Positions 27,309 through 35,867 of a stretch of 64,000 nucleotides of DNA are shown here, one piece after another. The stretch is from an uncultured Methanobrevibacter sp. (lineage in GTDB: Archaea; Methanobacteriota; Methanobacteria; Methanobacteriales; Methanobacteriaceae): the NCBI RefSeq assembly GCF_902771435.1, contig NZ_CACXXB010000005.1:24499-88498 (forward strand), given 5' to 3'. The notes beneath the pieces are model-generated. The model had not been told where the DNA came from, ran no database searches, and saw nothing but the letters and a program-made list of their open reading frames with translations. Position 1 is the stretch's first letter, and every line of letters starts with the position of its first letter. The position numbers and the translations under genes are program-made.

Positions 27309-28826
27309 ATGGCCAACCAACTAGAAGATTCAGTTAAAAAACATTTGAATGCAAAGGATTTTGCCAAATTTAAAAAATTAATCAGGGAAAATAAAATTTA
27401 TGATGTCCCGCATAGCTTGACAGGGGATTTAAGGCCCTATCAAAAAATTGGCTATTCATGGCTGGTTCAAAACATCAGATATGGATTCGGAAGCATATTG
27501 GCTGACGACATGGGTCTTGGAAAGACAATACAGATTTTATCTGCAATCCTTTATTATAAGGAAAATAATCTCCTGGAAGACAAAACAGCTTTGATAATCG
27601 TTCCGCCAACACTAATATCCAATTGGGAAAATGAAATTAAAAAATTCACACCTGATTTGACATATTTCATTTATCACGGGTCCAACAGAACATTTCCCCT
27701 GGAGACATATGACATCATATTGACCTCCTACGGCGTTGTCAGGCTTGATTTGGATATGTTTGTTGACCAAAGATGGTTTTTATGCATCATAGATGAAGCC
27801 CAAAATATTAAAAATCCAAATACCGAACAGACAAAAGCCATCAAAAGCGTTGATGCAAGGTCAAAAGTTGCATTGACCGGAACTCCAATCGAAAACAAAC
27901 TTATGGATTACTGGTCAATATTTGATTTTACAAATAAAGGATATTTGTCAACAAAGGATGATTTCAAAAGGCAATATGTTATGCCAATAGAAAAACTGGA
28001 AGATGAAGAGACTTTAGATGATTTGAGAACAATAGCCAAACCATTCGTTTTAAGGCGTTTGAAAACCGATGATGACATTAAAAAGGAACTGCCGGAGAAA
28101 TTCATCAATGACATTTACTGCACATTATCCAAAAAGCAGATAAAACTATATAATGCGATTCTAGACGAGATATTCTTTGATATTGAAAATTCAAAAGGTA
28201 TTCAGAGAAAAGGAATAATCCTTAAGATATTGACTGCACTGAAACAGACCTGCAACCATCCTGCACAGTTTTTAGACATTAAAAATCCCAAAATATCAGA
28301 ATCCGGAAAAATGGAACTTTTAGTTGATATACTGTCCAATATTTTAGATGCCAATGAAAAGGTTCTGATTTTTACCCAATATGTTGAAATGGGCAAGCTC
28401 ATTCAAGAATTAATTTCCAAAAAGTTCAAGCAAGAGGTACTGTTCCTGCACGGATCACAGACAAGGATTGAAAAGGCAAACGTAATTGATACATTCCAGG
28501 AGAATGAAAACTATAAAATCCTGGTTGCGACACTTAAAACTGGGGGAACCGGTTTGAATTTGACCGCTGCTCAAAATGTTATCCATTATGATTTATGGTG
28601 GAATCCTGCGGTTGAAAATCAGGCAACAGACAGGGTGCATAGAATCGGTCAGGAAAACGACGTCATGGTATACCGATTCATTACAAAGGGAACCCTTGAA
28701 GAAACAATTGATGCCATAAGCAAACATAAGACCGATCTGGCAAGCAAATCCATCGTAAGCGATGAAACATTTCTGACTGAAATGACCAACGAAGAGCTGA
28801 AAGAAGTTTTAAAATTAAGATTATAA
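27309..28826 (+). CDS. SNF2-family helicase-like ATPase
   Basis: This 505-residue protein is almost only an SNF2 motor: 'DDMGLGKTIQI' (motif I, about 66-76), the Walker B 'IIDEAQNIKN' (about 161-170), 'ALTGTPIENK', 'LRRLKTDDDI', then the second RecA lobe with 'HGSQTR', 'TGGTGLNLTAA' and 'DRVHRIGQENDV'. SNF2 proteins translocate on double-stranded DNA and remodel protein-DNA complexes. It lacks the long N-terminal region and SWIM zinc finger of many prokaryotic SNF2 proteins, so it is a minimal version. No methylase or nuclease partner is nearby. It ends three bases from the convergent nadC gene. Confidence 0.87.
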   Translation: MANQLEDSVKKHLNAKDFAKFKKLIRENKIYDVPHSLTGDLRPYQKIGYSWLVQNIRYGFGSILADDMGLGKTIQILSAILYYKENNLLEDKTALIIVPPTLISNWENEIKKFTPDLTYFIYHGSNRTFPLETYDIILTSYGVVRLDLDMFVDQRWFLCIIDEAQNIKNPNTEQTKAIKSVDARSKVALTGTPIENKLMDYWSIFDFTNKGYLSTKDDFKRQYVMPIEKLEDEETLDDLRTIAKPFVLRRLKTDDDIKKELPEKFINDIYCTLSKKQIKLYNAILDEIFFDIENSKGIQRKGIILKILTALKQTCNHPAQFLDIKNPKISESGKMELLVDILSNILDANEKVLIFTQYVEMGKLIQELISKKFKQEVLFLHGSQTRIEKANVIDTFQENENYKILVATLKTGGTGLNLTAAQNVIHYDLWWNPAVENQATDRVHRIGQENDVMVYRFITKGTLEETIDAISKHKTDLASKSIVSDETFLTEMTNEELKEVLKLRL

Positions 28827-28829
28827 GTC

Positions 28830-29651
28830 TTAAAACCTCATGCTGAAGTTAAGACTTCTTGAAGAATGTGTCAGAGCACCTATTGAGATGATATCCACAC
28901 CTAACTTGGCATAATCTGCAATAGTATCGTCAGTAATGCCTCCAGACACTTCGATTAATGAATTTTGACGAATATTTAACTCATTTAACCTGTCAATAAC
29001 ATCACTGACTTCATTTGGATTCATGTTATCAAGCATTACAATATCTGCCCCATTTTTTACACATTCGATTGCATCATCCAATGTTTCCACTTCAATTTCT
29101 ATTTTTTTAGAAAAACTGGTATTCTTTTTAGCTTTTAACAAAGCATCCAAAGGACTTTCACATGTAGCAATGTGATTGTCCTTAATTAAAACCATGTCAT
29201 CCAAACTAAAGCGATGGGTATCTGCACCCCCAACCTGAAGCGCATATTTATCAAATTTGGCGATTGCGGGTGAAGTCTTGCGTGTTCCGGCAACCCTCAC
29301 ATCATAATCCTCAACAAGTTTAACATAATGACTGGCTGCAGTGGCCACCCCACTCATCCTCATGGATAAATTCAAGACTGTCCTTTCCAGAAGCAGAATA
29401 GTTCTTGCATCCCCCACAACTGACATCAGCAAATCATTTTTAGATATTGATGAACCATCCTTCAACCAGAAATTGACTTTAACACCATATTCTTCAAATA
29501 CGTCTCTGATTACGTCCATTCCTGCTAAAATTCCTTCATCTTTTGAAACTATCTGAGCAGATATTACCAAACCTTTTTCAACAACAGCATTTGAAGTAAT
29601 ATCACCAAATCCCTCATCTTCGGCCAACATGTATTCTATAATCTTATCCAA
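28830..29651 (-). CDS. nadC: Nicotinate-nucleotide pyrophosphorylase (quinolinate phosphoribosyltransferase)
   Basis: A 273-residue NadC: 'AEDEGFGDITSNAV' near the start, 'RMSGVATAASHYV', 'AGTRKTSPAIAKFDKYALQVGGADTHR' containing the conserved arginine and histidine that hold quinolinate, and 'IEVSGGITDDTI'. It converts quinolinate and PRPP to nicotinate mononucleotide in NAD synthesis. The start is TTG at 29651: an AGGTGAT site (complement of about 29656-29662) lies just upstream and the first ATG is seven codons in. It is divergent from rnz, whose operon includes nadA, the preceding enzyme of the pathway. Confidence 0.94.
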   Translation of the reverse strand: MDKIIEYMLAEDEGFGDITSNAVVEKGLVISAQIVSKDEGILAGMDVIRDVFEEYGVKVNFWLKDGSSISKNDLLMSVVGDARTILLLERTVLNLSMRMSGVATAASHYVKLVEDYDVRVAGTRKTSPAIAKFDKYALQVGGADTHRFSLDDMVLIKDNHIATCESPLDALLKAKKNTSFSKKIEIEVETLDDAIECVKNGADIVMLDNMNPNEVSDVIDRLNELNIRQNSLIEVSGGITDDTIADYAKLGVDIISIGALTHSSRSLNFSMRF

Positions 29652-29719
29652 AAAATCACCTAAACTTTAATATTATTTAAAATATATATCTAATCTATAA
29701 TATAATTTAAGTGATTTAT

Positions 29720-30622
29720 ATGGAAATAATATTTTTAGGAACCTCTTCAGCAGTTCACTCAAAAGAGAGAAATCAAGTTTCAATTGCCGTTAAGGCATTC
29801 GGAAAAGTGATGCTGTTTGATTGCGGAGAAGGAACTCAAAGACAAATGCTCCACACAAAAGTAAGCCCCATGAAAATATCCGAAATATTTATCACACATT
29901 TTCACGGAGACCATATTTTAGGCCTTCCGGGACTCATACAATCCCTTGGACTGCATGGAAGAACAGAAAAATTAACAATATACGGTCCCAAAGGATTGCA
30001 TAAAGTCAGAAATGCAATATTAAACTTCGGTTATTGCAAATATGAATACCCTCTTGAATTCGTTGAAATAGAATCAGGAATCATTAACGAGACTGAAGAA
30101 TACATTATCAAATGCCAATCCGTCAGACATAATGTTCCCTCTCTTGCATATTCAATTGAAGAAAAGAAAAAGCCAAGGTTTTTAAGGGAAAAAGCCATTG
30201 AATTGGGAGTTCCCGTAGGCCCTCTTTTCGGCAAATTGCACAACGGAGAAGAAGTTGAAATTGACGGGAAAATCATAAAGCCCGAACAGGTTCTCGGTGA
30301 ACCTAGAAAAGGAATTAAACTCACATACTCCGGGGACACCAGACCCTGTGAGGAAATGATTAATCTTGCAAAAGACAGTACTCTTCTAATTCATGAATCA
30401 ACATTTACATGTCAGGATGAAGAGAATGCTGAAGAGCATGGCCATTCAACAGCGGCTGATGCTGCATATGTTGCAAAGCAATCCAACTGCAAAGAGTTAG
30501 TATTGACACATATCAGCACACGCTATAACGGGAAATTTTCTGAAATCCTATTGAATGAAGCACGAGAAATTTTTGAAAATACTGAAATCGCTTACGATTT
30601 AATGGAAATTGAACTTAAATGA
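29720..30622 (+). CDS. rnz: Ribonuclease Z (tRNA 3' end processing)
   Basis: A 300-residue metallo-beta-lactamase-fold nuclease. The start 'MEIIFLGTSSAVHSKERN', the zinc motif 'FITHFHGDHILGLPGL' (about 58-73), 'LTYSGDTRPCEEM' and 'HESTF...EHGHSTAADAA' are diagnostic for RNase Z, which trims the 3' trailer of precursor tRNA. The ATG at 29720 is chosen; an earlier GTG is part of the GTGAT ribosome site. It leads a unit with the MscS gene and nadA. The length matches the short, homodimeric form. Confidence 0.94.
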   Translation: MEIIFLGTSSAVHSKERNQVSIAVKAFGKVMLFDCGEGTQRQMLHTKVSPMKISEIFITHFHGDHILGLPGLIQSLGLHGRTEKLTIYGPKGLHKVRNAILNFGYCKYEYPLEFVEIESGIINETEEYIIKCQSVRHNVPSLAYSIEEKKKPRFLREKAIELGVPVGPLFGKLHNGEEVEIDGKIIKPEQVLGEPRKGIKLTYSGDTRPCEEMINLAKDSTLLIHESTFTCQDEENAEEHGHSTAADAAYVAKQSNCKELVLTHISTRYNGKFSEILLNEAREIFENTEIAYDLMEIELK

Positions 30623-30626
30623 TACT

Positions 30627-31409
30627 ATGGACTTCATTATAACAAATAAAGAGCTACAAATTATATTTTATATAATAATCATTATTGTCTTAATTACCGT
30701 CATGACACACATTCTTTCCTATTTTATGAAAAGAAGGGAAACCCATGACAAAGATATGACTGCGGCGTATCTCATTAAAGACATTATAACTTACAGCATA
30801 TATTTTGTTGCATTAATGTATATTTTGCAGTTCTTTGGAGTAAACCTTGCAGGAACATTGTTGAGTTTAGGTATTGTAGGTATCGCTGTGAGTTTTGCAG
30901 CCAAAGACATAATTTCCAATTTATTTTCAGGAATCATATTAATACTTGGAAAAAGCATTAAAGTTGGAGATACCATTGAAATTGATGGTAAAAAAGGAAC
31001 TGTCGAGAGTATTGCATTTAGATCAACAGTTATCGTCGATAATTTAGGAGTAAGGGATCATATTCCAAACTCCACATTAACAAATAATCCATATTATGAA
31101 TTTAAACCTGACGAACTGCGTCGGGTTGATGTTTGTATAGGATTGCCTTTATACGTTGACGTGGTGGACTTTGAAGAATACATTACTAAGAAAATTGTAA
31201 CCTATGATGCAATAGACAACACTCGCGGACCATTGGTTTTTGCAAATAAAACCGACTTTTGGGAAGTTGAAGTTAAAGTATCATTTTGGGTAAAAGATGT
31301 TGACAGTGAAAACAGATGGCAATTAATAATAAATGCTAGAGACAAATATAAATTAATAATTGTTAACGATATTAGAAAATACATACGTACGGTTGGTGAA
31401 AAAAAATGA
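30627..31409 (+). CDS. MscS-family mechanosensitive channel
   Basis: This 260-residue membrane protein has three hydrophobic helices (about 10-35, 50-75, 80-105). The third carries the MscS pore pattern 'LLSLGIVGIAVSFAAKDIISNLFSGIIL', followed by the beta domain 'IKVGDTIEIDGKKGTVESIAFRSTVI'. Such channels open under membrane tension and release solutes. The ATG at 30627 lies four bases past the rnz stop; a TTG inside rnz is a weaker alternative. Its stop overlaps the nadA start (ATGA), so it is cotranslated with nadA for reasons that are not evident. Confidence 0.9.
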   Translation: MDFIITNKELQIIFYIIIIIVLITVMTHILSYFMKRRETHDKDMTAAYLIKDIITYSIYFVALMYILQFFGVNLAGTLLSLGIVGIAVSFAAKDIISNLFSGIILILGKSIKVGDTIEIDGKKGTVESIAFRSTVIVDNLGVRDHIPNSTLTNNPYYEFKPDELRRVDVCIGLPLYVDVVDFEEYITKKIVTYDAIDNTRGPLVFANKTDFWEVEVKVSFWVKDVDSENRWQLIINARDKYKLIIVNDIRKYIRTVGEKK

Positions 31410-32323
31410 GTAGCACAATACAAGAAGAAATTTTAAAGTTGAAAGAAGAAAAAAATGCAATAATACTGGCACATAACTATCAGCCAAAAGAAGTACAGGA
31501 AATAGCTGATTTTCTTGGAGATTCTTTAGAATTGTGTATTAAAGCATCAGAAATTGATGATAAGGATTTGGTGGTATTCTGTGGTGTTGACTTTATGGCA
31601 GAAACTGCATATATCCTAAATCCGGATAAAAAAATTGTAATACCAACACTGGAAGCCGAATGTCCGATGGCACATATGCTGCCTGAAGATGTTCTCCTGG
31701 AAGCTAAAAAAGAACACCCCGATGCCGGCGTAATTCTTTACGTGAACAGTATTGCCGAAGCCAAACAGCATGCAGACACATTATGTACATCTGCCAATGC
31801 CGTGAAAGTTACTGAAAGTTTACCTCATGACAAAATACTGTTTGGACCTGATAAAAACCTGGGAAACCATGTGGCAGAAAAATTAGATAAGGAAATTATC
31901 CACGTCCCTAAAGACGGCCACTGCTATGTTCACAGATTATTCCACGTTGAAGATGTAGAGCTTAAAAGGGAACAGTATCCTAATGCAGAAATCATCTGCC
32001 ACCCTGAATGTGACATGAAAGTTCAGAATGCCTGCGATAAAGTAATGTCCACCGGAGGAATGTTAAGATACATCGCCCAAAGCGACAAGGAGGAATTTGT
32101 AATCGGGACCGAAATAGACATGATTACAAGAATCAACTCCGAAGTTCCTGGAAAAAAATTGTATCCTCTGCTTGAAGGAGCTATTTGTAATACAATGAAA
32201 CTTCATACACTGGAAAAAATAAGGGATGCACTTGCCAATGAGGCTCCTGAAGTGGTCTTGCCTAAAGAAGTTGCAGACAAATCCAGAAAAGCAGTTGAAC
32301 ACATGCTTAACGCATCAAAATAG
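31406..32323 (+). CDS. nadA: Quinolinate synthase
   Basis: A 305-residue NadA. The three cysteines that hold the 4Fe-4S cluster are visible: C86 in 'ECPMAHM', C202 in 'CHPECDMKV' and C261 in 'GAICNTMKL'. Other family blocks are 'AHNYQPKEVQEIADFLGDS' and 'FCGVDFMAETA'. It condenses iminoaspartate with dihydroxyacetone phosphate to quinolinate, the substrate of NadC encoded nearby. The partner that makes iminoaspartate (NadB or aspartate dehydrogenase) is not in the window. It overlaps the MscS gene by four bases and ends in a shared terminator. Confidence 0.95.
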   Translation: MSSTIQEEILKLKEEKNAIILAHNYQPKEVQEIADFLGDSLELCIKASEIDDKDLVVFCGVDFMAETAYILNPDKKIVIPTLEAECPMAHMLPEDVLLEAKKEHPDAGVILYVNSIAEAKQHADTLCTSANAVKVTESLPHDKILFGPDKNLGNHVAEKLDKEIIHVPKDGHCYVHRLFHVEDVELKREQYPNAEIICHPECDMKVQNACDKVMSTGGMLRYIAQSDKEEFVIGTEIDMITRINSEVPGKKLYPLLEGAICNTMKLHTLEKIRDALANEAPEVVLPKEVADKSRKAVEHMLNASK

Positions 32324-32338
32324 CTAGTTTAACTAGCT
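32322..32338. terminator. 17-base palindrome between convergent nadA and hydrolase genes
   Basis: AGCTAGTT (32322-32329) and AACTAGCT (32331-32338) flank one central base. A T-rich tract follows on the plus strand. The nadA stop overlaps the left arm and the stop of the convergent gene (32333-32335) lies in the right arm. Confidence 0.55.
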
Positions 32339-33328
32339 TTTATTTTTTACTTTTTTTAAAAAATTATCAAAGGTTTCGATGAAAAATTCAACGTCCCAAT
32401 ACTCTTCAGGATTTTCAGGGGATTTGTATAAAACAATCTCCGAGTTTTCAATCAAATCATTTAAGGGAAGAGTATCAAACTCATGATAATAATAGATATC
32501 ATCATCATTGGCTAAAATCAATGTCGGGACCTTTATGTTTTTTAACTTATCTTCAACATTATATTCTAAAACAGAATCGTTTCTGAATTTCAAATCATAA
32601 ATGTCTATGAATAAACCCTCTTCCACAAAATCATCCATTAAAACATCGATTTCATCATTAGTCATTTCATAAAAAACCTTTCTGGAAAAGAAATTTGAGT
32701 AGACCAATTTATTAATGGAAACCATTGATTGGGATAATGAACTGTCATAAGTGTCAGAGTAGAACGCATCGGAAGAGTCGATGATGCTTCCTACAACTTT
32801 TGAAATTGCATACCTATAACCGCCAGTCTTATAACAACTGTCAGAAACGATAATGAAATCCATCTCATCGGGATATTCACAAGCCCATGTATAAACTTCA
32901 TATCCTCCCATTCCCCTACCTGTAACTCCAAAAACATGTTCAATACCCAAAAACTCTTTCAAAAATTGTCTTTGAAAATTTACACAATCCAAAACAGAAT
33001 ATTTTGGAAAATGCTGTTTTAAACCTGTTTTTGATGGGGAACATGATTCTGGAACACCTAAAGCAGTTACTGATACGAGAAGATATTCATCTTTATTAAA
33101 AGGACCACATTGAGATGTCATATTATACATTTCATTAATCGAATAACAGGTTCCCATATATGAATGGAAAAAAACAATCGCATTAACTATATTGCCTTCA
33201 TCATCATATTTTGGTGTGCCTGAAATGAAATATTCCACATCCAGATCATCCAACTGTTCACCGCTTTCAAATTCGAAGCTTTCCAATGTATACATACCAT
33301 ACCCTAAAAATGACTCATCAAACTCCAA
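32333..33328 (-). CDS. MetX-like alpha/beta-hydrolase paralogue lacking catalytic residues (1)
   Basis: This 331-residue protein is similar along its full length to its two neighbours and to the homoserine acetyltransferase-like hydrolases: 'VEYFISGTPKYDDEGNI', 'SCSPSKTGLKQHFP', 'DCVNFQRQFL', 'PTLILANDDD'. The nucleophile elbow reads G-R-G-M-G-G, with glycine (about 139) where the intact copy has serine, and the C-terminal GH is missing ('SPENPEEYW'). It is therefore probably not a serine hydrolase. The likely start is TTG at 33328 after a GGGGG stretch; the ATG at 33295 is the alternative. The frame is intact, so it appears maintained. Confidence 0.8.
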   Translation of the reverse strand: MEFDESFLGYGMYTLESFEFESGEQLDDLDVEYFISGTPKYDDEGNIVNAIVFFHSYMGTCYSINEMYNMTSQCGPFNKDEYLLVSVTALGVPESCSPSKTGLKQHFPKYSVLDCVNFQRQFLKEFLGIEHVFGVTGRGMGGYEVYTWACEYPDEMDFIIVSDSCYKTGGYRYAISKVVGSIIDSSDAFYSDTYDSSLSQSMVSINKLVYSNFFSRKVFYEMTNDEIDVLMDDFVEEGLFIDIYDLKFRNDSVLEYNVEDKLKNIKVPTLILANDDDIYYYHEFDTLPLNDLIENSEIVLYKSPENPEEYWDVEFFIETFDNFLKKVKNKS

Positions 33329-33452
33329 AAAATGCCCCCATTATACAAAATCATTTTTATAATCAAAAAATAGATTATCCGAGTTTAACTCATGAATAAC
33401 TCCACAATATAAAAAATCATGAGAAAACTGCTTCAAATAATAATTAAATAAA

Positions 33453-34439
33453 CTATGCATCATTTGTTTTAAACTGTTTTAAAAATGAAACTATTTCTGA
33501 ACCCACCTCTGAATAATCAGATTCCTGATAAAAGCTTTCTTCACCTTCAACTGTAATTATTCTTGAATCTTTTATAATATCCTTTAAAGGCAAAATGTCC
33601 TTACTAGTGTTGAATGATAAATAATCCTCAATTCCTATAATCAATGCTTTTGCCTTAATATTGGATAACTTATCATAAGCATTATACGATAAAAGACAGT
33701 CGTTTTTTGTTTTGAAATCATATATGTCCATGAATAATATCTCATCAACATAATCCTCCAACAGAACATCTATTTCATCATTAGACAACTCATCGAAAAC
33801 CCTTTTTGAATGAATTGTCATGAACATTATTCTCGCAATTGCTACAATAAGTTTGGATACTGAAACACTATACTCCTCGGTATTATAAAAATCATCACAA
33901 GAATCAATCATTGACTCTACAGCCTTAAGCATGACATAACGGTGCCCGTAATTACTGTGAGTTGAATTTAAAATGATAATGAATTCCATGTCATCAGGAT
34001 ATTCGCTAGCCCATGTATAAACATCAAATCCACCAGTACCTTCACCAATTAACCCCAATATCTTTTTAATATTGCCAAATTTTTCATCCAAAAATTGTTT
34101 TTTAAAATTAACCCTATCCCTAAACGTATATGATGGGAACTCATGTTTTAAGCCTGTTGAAGACGGAGAACATGAATCTGGAGTTCCAAGTGAAGTAACT
34201 TTAATAAAAAAATATTCATCTTTCTGACTATTATAAATAATGTTATGAAAATTGTTTAAAATGGAGTGACCTCCCTTTAAAGTAGGGAAATAGATGATTG
34301 CATTGATAATATTTCCTTCTTCATCGTATTTAGGGAACCCTGAAGTAATATATTCAACATTGACATTTTTCAAAATTTGTCCTGATTCAAATTCAAACGA
34401 TTCCATAACATGAATGCCATGCTCCGCATCAGACTTCAT
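33453..34439 (-). CDS. MetX-like alpha/beta-hydrolase paralogue lacking catalytic residues (2)
   Basis: The protein is 328 residues from the ATG at 34439, four bases after an AGGTGATT site (the GTG at 34448 lies within that site). It shares the blocks 'VEYITSGFPKYDEEGNI', 'SCSPSSTGLKHEFP', 'RVNFKKQFLDEKFG' and 'KALIIGIED' with the neighbouring paralogues. The nucleophile elbow reads G-E-G-T-G-G, with glycine (about 134) replacing serine, and no histidine is found in the C-terminal region where the active copy has 'LGHLCF'. Like its neighbour it is a probable pseudoenzyme, perhaps a binding or regulatory protein. Confidence 0.8.
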   Translation of the reverse strand: MKSDAEHGIHVMESFEFESGQILKNVNVEYITSGFPKYDEEGNIINAIIYFPTLKGGHSILNNFHNIIYNSQKDEYFFIKVTSLGTPDSCSPSSTGLKHEFPSYTFRDRVNFKKQFLDEKFGNIKKILGLIGEGTGGFDVYTWASEYPDDMEFIIILNSTHSNYGHRYVMLKAVESMIDSCDDFYNTEEYSVSVSKLIVAIARIMFMTIHSKRVFDELSNDEIDVLLEDYVDEILFMDIYDFKTKNDCLLSYNAYDKLSNIKAKALIIGIEDYLSFNTSKDILPLKDIIKDSRIITVEGEESFYQESDYSEVGSEIVSFLKQFKTNDA

Positions 34440-34522
34440 AATAATCACCTAGCATATAATAGTTAATCTAAATTAACTATATAAATTTTAGTAAAATTCG
34501 GACATGTACGAATAATGCTTCA

Positions 34523-34798
34523 TCACATATCCTCTAAAAAACTAGACAAAAACACATTCATTTCTATTTCTTCACGTGCTATGAAGTCATCTAACCTAAA
34601 TTGGGCAACATCGCTTTGAAAAGGATATAATCGGTCATCAAAATACATTTTTAATTTGAAAACATTGCCATCTATTTCAGTTTCCTCACCCAAATTATCG
34701 TTTAAAAATTCCATCTGACTCAAAGTCAAGTCGCTTACTGAATATTCGACAAAATTGCTGCTGTCCGTTTTGCCGTAATCTGTTATGTTAACTATCAT
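34523..34798 (-). CDS. Small acidic protein inside the hydrolase cluster
   Basis: This 91-residue protein starts at the ATG at 34798, overlapping the 3' end of the intact hydrolase gene by 11 bases, so its translation is probably coupled. It is acidic, with no membrane segment or cysteine. It contains 'SVSDLTLSQMEFLNDNLGEE' and ends in a helical stretch 'DDFIAREEIEMNVFLSSFLED'. I know no domain for it. Position in the middle of the tandem paralogue array suggests a partner role, but that is an inference from order alone. Confidence 0.6.
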   Translation of the reverse strand: MIVNITDYGKTDSSNFVEYSVSDLTLSQMEFLNDNLGEETEIDGNVFKLKMYFDDRLYPFQSDVAQFRLDDFIAREEIEMNVFLSSFLEDM

Positions 34799-35783
34799 CA
34801 AAACCACTTAAAAAATCTTTTAGCTCATAAGATATGTTTTCAAGTTCATTGAAGCATAAATGACCCAATTCAGAATCCATTATCAAAAGTTCAGAGTTTT
34901 CAATCATTTCAGACATTGGAATCGCATCCAGTTCAGGAGGGAAATGAGGATCCTGGTTGCATGCAATGATTAAAACCTTGGATTTAATCTTGCCCAAATC
35001 ATCCTCAACATTGAAATTCATGCTTGCCCTGTTGCAGTATTTTAAATCATAGATATCAGTTTCAATCATTTCATTTCCGAATTCCTCAAACTCACAACTT
35101 AATTCCTCATTAGTTTTGGCTCTCATTGCCTCCTTTGAAAGGCCGAAATTGAATTCTGCAAGACAGGCTATTCTCAATGTCCTGATTAATGAGTAGGTCA
35201 GTTCACCCCTAGCGTAATCAGGGTCTGACTCTATTATTTCATCTACAAACCTTGAAAGAATGAAATCATGACCTGCAACCTTGTAACTGCTTACGCCGCA
35301 GATAATGAAGTCCTGAAATTCGGGATATTCAATAGCTTGGGTCAGGCCTACAAAACCCCCCATTGAATTGCCCACCAATCCCAATACATGATTAATGCCA
35401 AATTTCTCATCCAAAAACTGTTTTTGGAAATTGACAACATCCACCATAGTATATTCGGGGAATTTATTTTTCAAACCAGTCAATGATGGAGAACATGAAC
35501 CTGATGAACCTAAAGCAGTCATACTTACAAAGAAATATTTTTCAGCATCAAAAGGACAATTTTCGAATGTCAGAGGCAAAATTTTGCTGATTCCTGCAAA
35601 ACTTCCCAGAGAACCACCACAATAAAGAATTGTATTAGTGATTAAACCGTCTTCATCATATTTTGGAGTTCCGTAAGTCATGTATTCTACTGTAACATCA
35701 TTCAGTACTTCACCATTTTGAAATTTGAATGAATCCATTATAAATTGCTTTTTTTCGTTTTCAAAAAATTCTTCATCAAACAT
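34788..35783 (-). CDS. MetX-like alpha/beta-fold hydrolase/acyltransferase (intact triad)
   Basis: This 331-residue member of the homoserine O-acetyltransferase-like alpha/beta hydrolases is the first gene of the tandem array. The nucleophile is serine 140 in 'LVGNSMGGFVG', an aspartate follows in 'IIACNQDPHFPPE', and the terminal histidine is in 'SELGHLCFNE', so the triad is complete. Blocks 'YGTPKYDEDGLITN' and 'SCSPSLTGLKNKFP' fit the family. The substrate is unknown; homoserine acetylation is possible but not shown. GGAGGG precedes the ATG at 35783. It is divergent from nucS. Confidence 0.83.
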   Translation of the reverse strand: MFDEEFFENEKKQFIMDSFKFQNGEVLNDVTVEYMTYGTPKYDEDGLITNTILYCGGSLGSFAGISKILPLTFENCPFDAEKYFFVSMTALGSSGSCSPSLTGLKNKFPEYTMVDVVNFQKQFLDEKFGINHVLGLVGNSMGGFVGLTQAIEYPEFQDFIICGVSSYKVAGHDFILSRFVDEIIESDPDYARGELTYSLIRTLRIACLAEFNFGLSKEAMRAKTNEELSCEFEEFGNEMIETDIYDLKYCNRASMNFNVEDDLGKIKSKVLIIACNQDPHFPPELDAIPMSEMIENSELLIMDSELGHLCFNELENISYELKDFLSGFDDS

Positions 35784-35867
35784 TTAAATTCCCTCCTATC
35801 TATTTGATTGATTAATTAATATAATTAAAAACAAAGTATTTAAATTAAACTAAACAATGTTATTGTG

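Noticed and set aside
30609..30626. TTG start for the MscS gene inside rnz
   Set aside because: The ATG at 30627 follows the rnz stop at the right distance and begins the natural MscS N-terminus.
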